From Polychytrium aggregatum (Eukaryota; Chytridiomycota; Chytridiomycetes; Polychytriales), in assembly GCF_025602895.1 (NCBI RefSeq), contig NW_026516563.1:1-21800 (forward strand): a DNA stretch of 21,800 nt, given 5' to 3'. The notes under the pieces were generated by a model. The model made no database searches, was not told the origin of the DNA, and was given only the letters and a program-made list of their open reading frames with translations. Below are positions 9,747 to 17,999 of this stretch, one piece after another (position 1 is the stretch's first letter; each line of letters starts with the position of its first letter). A program made the translations under genes and the position numbers.

Positions 9747-10592
9747 ATGTCCAGCGACTCTGAGGAAGACGGCGGTCCATCAGAGCTCAGCAGCGAGCTG
9801 GATGAGGCGCCAGAGGATACATCCGAGCAGACGCTGGTATGCAGCAGGCCCGCCGTTTGGATTGTGTCCCAGTCCACATTCTGTCTATCTGGACTGAGAA
9901 GAGCGTTCTCTTTCCCAACAGCGACTGAAGGCGGCTGTCTACTTTGTCATCTCCAAGCAGTGCGAGAAGCTAGGTATATCATGCCCCTGGAGATTGCATT
10001 GGCGAAGGGCTGCCGACTCGGCTGGAGGAAGCTCAAAGCTGCGACTTGGTTTGGATCAATACAGCCTAACTTTTGGTCTGGCATGCGCAATGCTGTTTCC
10101 TTGGCTTGATGGGCGGGAACACATGTCCGGTGATAGCCCGAGAGCACAACGTCGACATAACGCCGCAGTTCATCCGGGCCGTCTCGGAACTCGTCTACCA
10201 GCAAGCAGGTGGGATCATGGCCGCGCTGGCAAACCGACGCAGATCGACAGCGGCGAGGACAGCGTTTCCGATCTAACGCCCCTCGCTGTGGATCTCATCC
10301 GATCTTTCGATGGAGCAGGCCATATGGGCACTGACCTGGAGCTGTTTGCCAAGTGGGTTTGCTGGCTGGGCGGTCTGGCGGCACAGGGGCAAGCCCACAT
10401 GCATGCGATCGTCGACTCGTTGAGCGGGAGCCCGGTGGCATCCAGCATTATCGGCTCCGTGGCCGCATGCAGGGCCGGGCGGGTGGGCGGCAGTACCACT
10501 GGTTGACGATCCATTCCAATAACGCAATCGACGCAACGGCCAGGCACGCGAAACGGAGCACGATTGCCGTTGATGATGTCAAGGTAGGCTAG
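9747..10592 (+). CDS. MHF1: MHF1 / CENP-S, histone-fold protein, at least 5 exons
   Basis: CENP-S pairs with CENP-X (MHF2). The tetramer binds branched DNA with FANCM/Fml1 in fork repair and joins the inner kinetochore. Exons: 9747-9836, 9922-9973, 10137-10208, 10319-10352, and 10544 to at least 10583. The spliced product has an acidic start (MSSDSEEDGG), then RLKAAVYFVISKQCEK, NVDITPQFIRAVSELVYQQ and DLELFAKHAKRSTIAVDDVK, aligning without gaps to the human histone fold (AISEL, DLEMFARHAKRTTI, EDVK). Introns 2 and 3 have CTAAC sites at 10066-10070 and 10273-10277, and the first AG after the former is the acceptor. The C-terminus is unclear: reading on gives VG and TAG at 10590-10592 (98 aa), lacking the usual LLARRN helix, while a GTAGGC donor at 10584 suggests another exon. 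The family call is firm, the 3' end is not. Confidence 0.88.
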
Positions 10593-11319
10593 AACATGGT
10601 CTATTCTGCGGCTGCATTGCGATCGCCGCCGCACGATTGCCGCTGGCCGGCTCTCGCCAGAACAACGGCCTTCGATCCGGGATGATCTCTTGCTCTTGCG
10701 CCGGGTCATTGGGACTCATACATGCCGCTTCCTCTTTCTCTCCTCGCTGGCGCTGCCTGGCGCTGCTGTGCTGGATGATCCACATCGGCCGGGGGGGGGG
10801 GCCAGCTCTGTGTGCGTCGCAACGAGCATGCGGTAGGTTTCAGGCTGCAGACAGCATCGGGGCGACGAGACCGGGATGGGCGAGTGCCTGTCGATGGGAG
10901 TTGGTGGACGGGTCGAGAGGCAGGGCGGTGTGTATGGAGCGAGGCGAGGCAAGGCAAGTTCCGGCGACGGCAAATTCCTGACCCTCCTGTGTTGCGTGCA
11001 GCTGGATGCCATTGCTGGGCTGGTCGAGACACTGAAGCAGGGCAAGGCCCGGCCGAACAAACGGCCGCGGGAGTGAGCGCCTTCACCCGGCCGGGACCCC
11101 TTGGTTGCGCACCGGGGAACCAAAGGCGATGTGGGACCGGCGGTGTGGATGTCGACGGACGAGATAGGATTGGCATTGCCTGGGGGATATCGTTGCGGTG
11201 CACCGGCCCTGCTCTGTTGTCTGCAGATATCGCTCGGCGAGGGCCAATACAGCGAGCGCTTTGCTTGTGCTGTCCTTTTTGCACCGCAAACACGACAGCC
11301 GTCCGAACGGCAAGCGAAA

Positions 11320-11370
11320 GTGCAAGTACAAATGCAAGTACAAATGCAAGTACAAATGCAAGTACAAACG
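11320..11370 (+). repeat. 12-bp tandem repeat GCAAGTACAAAT
   Basis: About four copies in a row with point variants at both ends. The 12-bp period keeps every frame open on both strands. Confidence 0.85.
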
Positions 11371-11411
11371 CAACCGCAAGTGCCACCAACACCCCCGGTG
11401 ACCCCCCCCAT

Positions 11412-11478
11412 TAACAACAACATCAACAACAACATCAACATCGACATCAACAACAACATCAGCATCGACATCGACACC
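11412..11478 (+). repeat. AAC/ATC/GAC triplet tract
   Basis: AACAACAACATC-like units running for about 67 nt. Purine/AC-rich on +, with few G. A similar motif on - occurs just past the YSH1 stop. Confidence 0.8.
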
Positions 11479-11574
11479 ACCGACAGCCCTGCCACCCACC
11501 CAGCACGCAGCACCAGCAGCGACACCCCGATCCGGTGTCCTCGCCGCTCGCTTGTCCAACCGAGGCCCTTGGGC

Positions 11575-11584
11575 ATATTTATAG
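11575..11584 (+). promoter_or_regulatory. TATA-like box upstream of the Ser/Pro-rich gene
   Basis: ATATTTATAG in an otherwise GC-rich stretch, about 260 nt before the ATG at 11843 and followed by a C/T-rich run. Position and sequence only. Confidence 0.35.
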
Positions 11585-11842
11585 CACCTGGCGTGCTCGT
11601 TGCCCCTCGCTCCTTCCTCCTCCATTCGCCCTGTCGCTTGCGCTGAAGCAATCCCGTCCTGCTTCCACTGCCCTCCCACCAAGGAGACGACTCGGCTGTC
11701 GAGTCGCCCTGCTCTGCCTGTCCTGTCGCCTCGGCTCCATCCCATCGACTCGCTCAGGTGCTGACCAGACCCCTCGAGCCGGTCCCATTCTCCCGACCTT
11801 GACCCCCCCCTCCTGCATATCGCATATCGCATCTTGCCGGTC

Positions 11843-12238
11843 ATGTCCAAGCTCCAGTCAGTCAAGCGCTGGTTCAAAACCAAGTTCCACCTGGGCAAGA
11901 GCCACCCCGACTCTTTCCCGGCCGACCCGCCGGCCAGCCCTGCTGCCGACGACGAGGAAGACGAGGTCGTGACCTTCATGGATATGCTCGACTACGAGCC
12001 GCGGCCGTCCCCTGCCCCGTCGTCTCCATCGTCTCCGTCGCCGTCGTCGCCCACGCCCTCGTCTCCCGGCCTTCCGTCTTCGCCGGCCTCCAGTGGCTCA
12101 TCCTTCTTCCGCAGCCGGCGTCCCTTCCATGTCTTCTCGACCGACCCTCCTCGCAACCAAGTTTCCGGCCGGCTCGGCCGCACTGGCTCGGTCCGGAGAA
12201 TCGCCAAACGAAATTCCAGCGCCCCTGCCCTGTCCTAA
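11843..12238 (+). CDS. Hypothetical 131 aa Ser/Pro-rich protein
   Basis: I do not recognise a family. The single-exon frame has four visible sections: a basic amphipathic start (MSKLQSVKRWFKTKFHLGKS), an acidic section with DDEEDEVVTFMDMLDYE at about residues 36-52, a low-complexity Ser/Pro repeat at about 53-90, and a basic tail with RTGSVRRIAKRNSSAPALS. The tail's RNSSAP fits a 14-3-3-type RxxSxP site, and RTGS is a plausible basophilic kinase site. There is no signal peptide or membrane segment. Coding status is supported by codon-level texture, a purine at -3, a TATA-like box and a pyrimidine-rich leader, but not by homology. It could be a lineage-specific signalling or scaffold protein. 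It converges on YSH1, with 488 nt between the stop codons. Confidence 0.6.
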   Translation: MSKLQSVKRWFKTKFHLGKSHPDSFPADPPASPAADDEEDEVVTFMDMLDYEPRPSPAPSSPSSPSPSSPTPSSPGLPSSPASSGSSFFRSRRPFHVFSTDPPRNQVSGRLGRTGSVRRIAKRNSSAPALS

Positions 12239-12726
12239 CGTCGCTCCTGCGAACCTGTATGCCTCAACCAGCCGATTCTGCTCCAGCCAAGACCAACGCC
12301 TTTCCCCAAAGGCAACCAACTTGGACCGCTGGTGGTTCCTTGCCTCTGGTGGCTCTTTTCCTCTGCTGGGCTTACTCGAACTGTGTCCTTACACAGGGGC
12401 CATGTCGCTCTCCTCCACCACTTCTATTACTTGCTTTTAGTCATGCTCGCCAAGGTTATTTATATATACGTTCGATGCCACTGGGTCGCATCCGTCATTT
12501 TGTTAGTGCTGAGTCACAGCCCGCCGGGCAGTCATCTCGTGTCAATCAGAAAGTCAAATCAGCGTTTTGAAATATGATCATTCGCCAAGCATCTTGTGCT
12601 TGGTATCACACCCTGCGTTCCAGAGACGAGAGAAGGCGCATCGTGGATGATGTCGTTGGTGCTATTGATGTTGCTGTTGATGCTGTTCGTATCGTTGGTG
12701 CAGTTGATGCTGCGTTGCGCGTCCCT
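12239..12726. other. Convergent intergenic region between the Ser/Pro-rich gene and YSH1
   Basis: Contains the 3' ends of both genes. An AT-rich TTATTTATATATA patch lies near 12455-12467 in otherwise GC-rich DNA. A TTGATG/TTGCTG triplet tract at 12658-12716 immediately follows the YSH1 stop and reads as CAACATCAA-type repeat in the YSH1 3'UTR. Confidence 0.5.
12658..12716 (-). repeat. CAACATCAA-type tract in the YSH1 3'UTR
   Basis: Degenerate triplet repeat on -, beginning about 11 nt past the YSH1 stop codon. It resembles the AAC/ATC tract at 11412-11478. Confidence 0.6.
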
Positions 12727-15700
12727 TCATGCAATGGGCTGCTGGGCTTCATGGCGAGGAGCCCATGAATCGTCGATGGGCATCAGGCCGGCTCGGATCC
12801 GCTCGACAACGCTATCAACGCGCCGACCGAGTTCGTCAGACTTGCTCTGGATCGTCTAGAAAGACAAAACCGGTCCAGATCAGCTACAGAGGCATGGATC
12901 GGAGCTTCTCCTGCCCGGATATTATCCTGCCTGGATATTGTCATCCTAATGTGCATCTCTTCCATCGCCGACTGTGCTTACCGTCTGTCCGTCCGGGGCT
13001 GCTGTCACAGTGGCGGTTTCGTGGTCCACCCGGACTTGCCAGCCGAACCCGCCTGCAAAGCGCATCTCCCAGTTGGCATCGTCAAGCAGGTCGTCGAGTT
13101 CATCCGGCCCGACAGTCTTGCCGTTGGTATCTAGCACCTCCACAGTGCCATCTCCAAACTGCAGGCACAGCAGCATCGTGCCGAATTTGAGCAGCTCTCG
13201 CTGCATCAGCGACTGTACCGAGACAAGGCCGCTGCTGTCGTGGCCGCCATCGCCGTCGCTTTCTTGGTCAGACATGTCCTGGTCGCTGCCGAGGGTGGCT
13301 CCCTGGTCATCATTGTTTTCTGTTTTGATCTCGACGTCCCAGTCGGCCTTGGGCTCGAGCTTGACGACCCCGGCTCCGCTGCTGCCAGCATCGACGTTGG
13401 CAGCGTCCTTCTTGTTTGCGGCCTGCTCGTCGTGGGAATGGTGCTGATCCTGGCCGTGATTGTGGCTGTGATCGTGGCTGTGGCTGTGGCCATGGTGGTG
13501 GTGATGCTTGGATTTGGTGGCTGAGGGGAATAGCACCGAGGGACGGTTTGGTGCCGTCAGTTGCCGACGGGGTCAAACCATACGCCTCATGGAGTGCACT
13601 TGCTACAGCCCGCTCGTGTCTCATCAGCTGTGACATCTCTGCATCTCCAGCGAGTGGCACCGATGGCAATCAGGGCTCGCGCTCAAATGGGGCAGCGTAC
13701 GACGCCGCACTCACCTTTAACGGAAGCCGGGCTGCTCTCGGCCATGACGACCACCGAGAGCACCGAATCGGCAATCATGTCGTTGATGGCGCCGCCTTCC
13801 CACTCCAGCACGTAGATGCTACCGCCCACATCCCTGACCTTGACGGTGTTGAAGACCTGGTCGCGAGCGAGTCGTTATCAGCATCAGCGCCGGCATCTGA
13901 GGAGCGACGACAAGGGGCATCAAGCCGGACTGCTCCAGCACCAATAACACCGGGCCTCACCGTGAATGCACTGGAATCCGCTCCAGATTCGACTTTGCCG
14001 TAGGTTTGCTCGAGGTGCCAGCGCACCAATCCAAACGGCGCCCGGCTCTTGATGCTCTGCTTCTGGAGCACGACCGATGTGTTCAGCCCGGTATACTCGT
14101 CCAGCTCCGAGGGGTCCATGAGATGGTACTGGAAGTCTCGCTGGACAAGAACTCCGGACAGAACGTGCCCGGCAGCAGGCTCATCCGATGCCAGTTTGCC
14201 CAGCGTCTGATTCCAGAATAGAGCAAATGGGGAGGAGGAAAACGAGAGTGTGCATCGTTGGCTTGCATATCACGAGAGACCGAGCACCCTGGCCATAAAC
14301 ACCGATGCACCTGGAAGCGACGCGAGCGATGCGGGCAAAGGGTTGGTACCTTGGCCATTTTCTCGCCCTTGAAGGTCAGCTCGACAGACTCGCAGTTCTT
14401 TGGCGTGTGAATGACGATCTCCTTGTCCTTTTCCATATACTCGCTCTGCAAGCGGCTCTTGAGGCGGCCCATCTGCATGGCATCGCCGTGAACCAAGATC
14501 TGGAAGAAGTCGAGCAGTGGGGTTGAGTTTGTGCGGCCGAGGCAGACGAATACGCTTGCAGATGAACGGGGGTCGATGGACAGCGAGCTCGGAAAGACGA
14601 GCATTCCTACCACAGAGCCCAGATGCACTGTCCTAGGTCTCTCTTTCCACCAATCTCTCTATATCTCTCTCTTTCGGCGAGATGCCCTCCATCATACCAG
14701 ATGTGGTGCGCCGACTTCTTCGATAAACTCGGAGTTTTGCAGATAGTCCACATGGGCCGAAAATGAAATGTAGTCGATTGTCAAGCGGAGAGGAAGCTTC
14801 ATGCCACTCATGGATACAATTTCGTCCGGATGGGTCAGAATTTGCTGATCAACGAAGGGTGGCGTGTGGGCATTCCAGGAGGATTGGAAGGGGCCGGCGT
14901 GCGAGTTAGCGCCTCGTGCTCATGTCGGAAGGTGCACGATCTATCCAGTCCAGCGTTCTCGGTGGCAACAATGCTATCAGCGGTGCTTACATTGCCCAGG
15001 GTGCCCTCAACGACGTAGCCAGGGATGATGACGCCGTTGGCTTTGTTGATGCACCACTGCTCGAGCAGTTCGCGTGAGAAACCACTCTGTGTAAAGCGAG
15101 GAGCAAGACGACATTATTCAGGCGGCCATTCCATTCTTGGGCAGTTGACAGTTGACAGTTGGTTGTTGGCTGTTGGCTGTTGGTTGTTGGCTGTTGATTA
15201 CGTCCTGCGCCACTCATCTCGGCGACGGTGCCGCAACCGCTTTTCCAACGGCGATGCCCAACTGACTTTGCTGACGGATCTACCTCAAGCTCCAGTTCCA
15301 GCTCCAGTTCCAGCTCCAGCTCCAGCTCCAGCACGGACTTGGAATCATACCTGCAGCATGCCGGGGCTGGCCATCATGACACATGGGCCAATGTCGTCAT
15401 AGTCATGCTTGCTTCTGAGGTTGCTGATGTGCTTGAACTGAAACGGATTCGAGATCTTGACCTGCTTGCGGATGCGCTCGTTCATCATGTTGGTGTAGGT
15501 CTGATAGACAGCCATGCACTTTTTGGCAAGGCTGCTGGCGTAGTAGATCGGGATGTTGTGGAGCTCGGGGTGGCTCTGCCAGTACTCATCCAGGATCAGC
15601 AGCAGCTCCTGGGCTCGGCCGAGAGCAAAGACCGGGATCAAGCATCGACCGCCGCGCCGCACAATGTCGTAGACCATCTTGGTGAATCGGGCCTCGCGCT

Positions 15701-16446
15701 CCAGGCGGGGCTGGTGCGTTTGGACGCCGTAGGTCGACTCGGCAATCAGGACGTCTAGGGAAACGTTGGGCGGCTTTTCGGCGGCCATCAAATGGCGATC
15801 CTCCTCGCGAGAGTAGTCGCCCGTGTAGAGCACTCGTACGCCGGCGATTTCAATCAGGAACATGGCAGCACCCAGGACGTGGCCGGCGTTGTAGCCCGTA
15901 AATCGGATGCCCTCGACTTCGACCTCCTGGTGGTAGTCGATGACTTCGATTTTGCTGTAGGACTTGATGAGATCCTGTTCGGTATACAGGGCGTCTTCGC
16001 TTTCATCGTCCAGATTGCTGTAGCACGGACATTGAGCGATAGCAGCGGGTGGGTCAGCATCAGGCGATTTGGAAGCATTTCCCCCCTCCACCGAACACAA
16101 TGCAGTGGATTCGATGGCATCTCATCCCTCTGCAGAATCAGATACAGCCCAGATCTCATGTCGTTGCGTACTGCATATCGCACTTTTGCCGCTCCCCATA
16201 AATCGATGTCGGCTATGTCGGGGTCTGCCCAGAACAGAATGCATCTTGGGCACCAAAGCCAACCCGCTTGCACACCAGGACGTGATCAAATGCATCATTA
16301 CCTCACTTGGCTCACTTTGACATAGTCCGCCAGGAGCCAGCGAAAGATGGCGCGGGTAGGGTGGGTCATGAACACGCGGCCTTTAAACGTAGTCTTTATT
16401 ATGGATTCATGCAGTGCATTTTAGTAGTGAGCAGTGGCGACGACAA

Positions 16447-16502
<56 letters not shown>

Positions 16503-17406
16503 GCAGCAGCAACAGCAACAGCAGCAGCAGCAGCAGTTGACTGGCGCCGGGGGAGTTCGGGAGATTCCACAGATCCAGTAAAGCGATCCCAGCCGGCGCT
16601 GCTTGCGATGGTCCGAACTGCACCATCCGATCAGAGCCACAGCGTATCCAAGACCAGCGGAGCTCAAGAAGTCGTGCTCCAAGAAACGATGTGTCGAGCA
16701 CAGGTCCAGACAGAGGGTGCGCTGCAGGATGCGTCTCTGAATCGAGGCCGTGGAGATCTCGTCGAGGCTGCCCCGGTGCCTATTGCTGCTGCTGCTGCTG
16801 CCACTGCATCTCGTTCTGCGTTGCTTCACACTGACACTGGCAGGCTCGCTTATGCATCTCGATCATCCAAACATAGCCCTGGAGCTTGCGCGACAGGCGG
16901 TGGGGTAGTCCGCATGCATATTCACAGAGTAGCCCTTACCTTTTCCGTGAAGTAAGGAAGGGCGGCAGCGTGGTCGACATGGAAGCTGCAGTATACACAC
17001 GATGATATGGGGCCAGATCAGCAATGTCAGCCAGCTGATCGAGGCGTGGTTGGCTATCGGACAGCGCAGATCGCATCATCGTGGTTGGGCCGGGGGTGTC
17101 AGGACGAGAAGCGAGCAGGACTCACTGGGTGATCAGCAGGACGTCGATGCTGGCGGGATCGACCATGTCAAAGAACGGTAGCGACGCCAGGCCGGTGTAT
17201 GCGGGATGCAGGCCGCAGTCCAGCATGACGGTCTTGCCCTTGAACTCGAGCAGGACGCACGAGCGGCCGACTTCGGAACCGGCGCCGAGCGGGGTAATTT
17301 TGAGAATGTCGTTCTCGTTTGGGACGGGTATGACGGTGGGCTGCAGCTTGCGCTTGGCCGATGCAGACGCAGACGCAGACGCAGACGGGGGCGCCGAGGA
17401 TGCCAT
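12727..17406 (-). CDS. YSH1: Cleavage and polyadenylation endonuclease CPSF73/Ysh1, 11 exons, 844 aa
   Basis: Metallo-beta-lactamase/beta-CASP nuclease that cuts pre-mRNA before polyadenylation within CPF/CPSF. Exons on -: 17406-17126, 16985-16940, 16393-16302, 16017-15351, 15086-14991, 14844-14698, 14499-14350, 14206-13961, 13856-13715, 13520-12982 and 12855-12727; 2535 nt, in frame. All zinc ligands are present: H94, H96, D98, H99 (HFHVDH), H186 (AGHVLGA), D207 (YTGDYS), beta-CASP E233 (ESTYG), H425 (FSAHVD) and H447 (LVHGD). Spacing from H186 on matches human within one residue. The C-terminal CPSF73-100_C region follows (about 494-844), ending in a helix ([17 protein letters not shown]) like the human end. 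Oddities: an Ala/Ser repeat at the N-terminus, a His-rich insert at 628-655, and a repeat tract in intron 2. The exon 3 donor, GTAATG, is weak but fixed by phase. Human protein is 684 aa; the excess is the insert and linkers. Confidence 0.95.
13423..13506 (-). other. Histidine-rich segment within YSH1 (residues 628-655)
   Basis: Exon 10 opens with [18 protein letters not shown] and continues to a second HH cluster: 14 His in 28 residues. Such HxH runs are known as metal-binding loops in ZIP and CDF zinc transporters. An acidic, Asp/Ser-rich linker follows before conserved C-terminal sequence resumes. Confidence 0.85.
14845..15350 (-). repeat. YSH1 introns 4 and 5 around exon 5, intron 4 carrying two repeat tracts
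   Basis: Exon 5 (15086-14991) lies between intron 5 (14845-14990) and intron 4 (15087-15350). Intron 4 holds a TTGGTTG/TTGGCTG tract on + at about 15143-15196 and a CAGCTC/CAGTTC tract at about 15288-15332. Both are imperfect short-unit repeats. Confidence 0.7.
16394..16939 (-). other. YSH1 intron 2 with TACTAAA branch site and long triplet repeat
   Basis: At 546 nt this is the longest intron in the window. The donor is GTAAGG; the acceptor TAAAG at 16394 is preceded on - by TACTAAA (complement near 16421-16427). It carries a CAG/CAA tract at 16444-16536 and a (CTG)5 run at 16786-16800, mutually complementary over about 17 nt. Confidence 0.8.
16444..16536 (+). repeat. 31 uninterrupted CAG/CAA triplets (CTG/TTG in the YSH1 transcript)
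   Basis: Every triplet in one + frame is CAG or CAA. On the transcribed - strand it is a CTG/TTG tract within YSH1 intron 2. No ATG lies between the preceding stop (16390) and the tract in that frame, and a stop follows at about 16578, so it is not an evident gene. Confidence 0.9.
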
Positions 17407-17999
17407 GGTGCGTGCGCTATGCGGAACAAGTGGAGGAGGATGAGGAGTGTGATGAGTGCGAGAGGCGGGCGAAGGCGCTGGGTCTGGGACGGGAAGGCGG
17501 GCCGCGAACAAGCAAAACAGCAGCCGGATCCAGCCGGATCCAGCCGCTGGCACGTGTCTGTCGCAACACGTGTCTGGCCCATCCAGGCGCTCTCGTCGCG
17601 CTCTCGCTGTGCTCTCGCTGTGCTCTCGCTGTGCGCTCGCCCCAGCATGGCGCGGCCTCGCTCCTCGCCAGCCCCAAACGCCCGCCGATTGCATCGACTG
17701 TGTGTGCGCAGCCCTTTGGTCTGCTTTCCGATCGTCTCGTTCACAATCGATCGATCAGGCCGGGCTGCAGCTTTCCTGCACTTCTTGCATCTCTCCTGCA
17801 TCCTCCCTCCCCCGGGCATCGTCTGCCTCGTATCCGTTAGGCACAGCATCCGGTTCGTGCGTGTCTGTCGCGCTGTCTCATGTGCCGCCCTGCTCTTCCT
17901 GCAGCCCGACCTCGTCCTGCAAACCAGCCAGCCAGCTGCTCACCCGCTCTCTTCTCGCCGCGGCTCCCCATCCAACCATCGTTGGGTCCTCATCCAGTC
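17407..17999. promoter_or_regulatory. Bidirectional promoter region between YSH1 (-) and the cystathionine beta-lyase gene (+)
   Basis: About 593 bp between divergent ATGs. It holds GGATCCAGCC direct repeats at about 17525-17545, the 11-bp GAGAGC repeat array at 17589-17636, and a C/T-rich stretch before the lyase ATG. No TATA box is seen. Confidence 0.6.
17589..17636 (-). promoter_or_regulatory. GAGAGC repeat element, copy 2
   Basis: On - this reads as three ACAGCGAGAGC units followed by GCGACGAGAGC, period 11. Bases 17589-17617 match the DCP2/OST4 element with one mismatch. It starts 184 bp upstream of the YSH1 ATG and in the same orientation as YSH1. Confidence 0.5.

Larger units (their letters stand above)
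10593..11842. other. Repeat-rich region between MHF1 and the Ser/Pro-rich gene
   Basis: No gene is recognised, though a terminal MHF1 exon may start near 10661 after the GCCAG acceptor. It holds a run of 11 G at 10791-10801, a 12-bp tandem repeat at 11320-11370, an AAC/ATC/GAC triplet tract at 11412-11478, a TATA-like ATATTTATAG at 11575-11584, and a C/T-rich stretch leading to the next ATG. The long reading frames here are low-complexity by-products of the repeats. Confidence 0.55.

Noticed and set aside
11083..11979. 298-codon frame on - upstream of the Ser/Pro-rich gene
   Set aside because: Kept open by the 12-bp and triplet repeats, overlaps the start of the + gene, and encodes low-complexity VDVDVVVDV and LYLHLYLH runs.
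16434..16955. Poly-Ala and poly-Ser frames over the CAG/CAA tract
   Set aside because: They are frame variants of a triplet repeat inside YSH1 intron 2, and one crosses YSH1 exon 2. Flanking residues resemble no protein.
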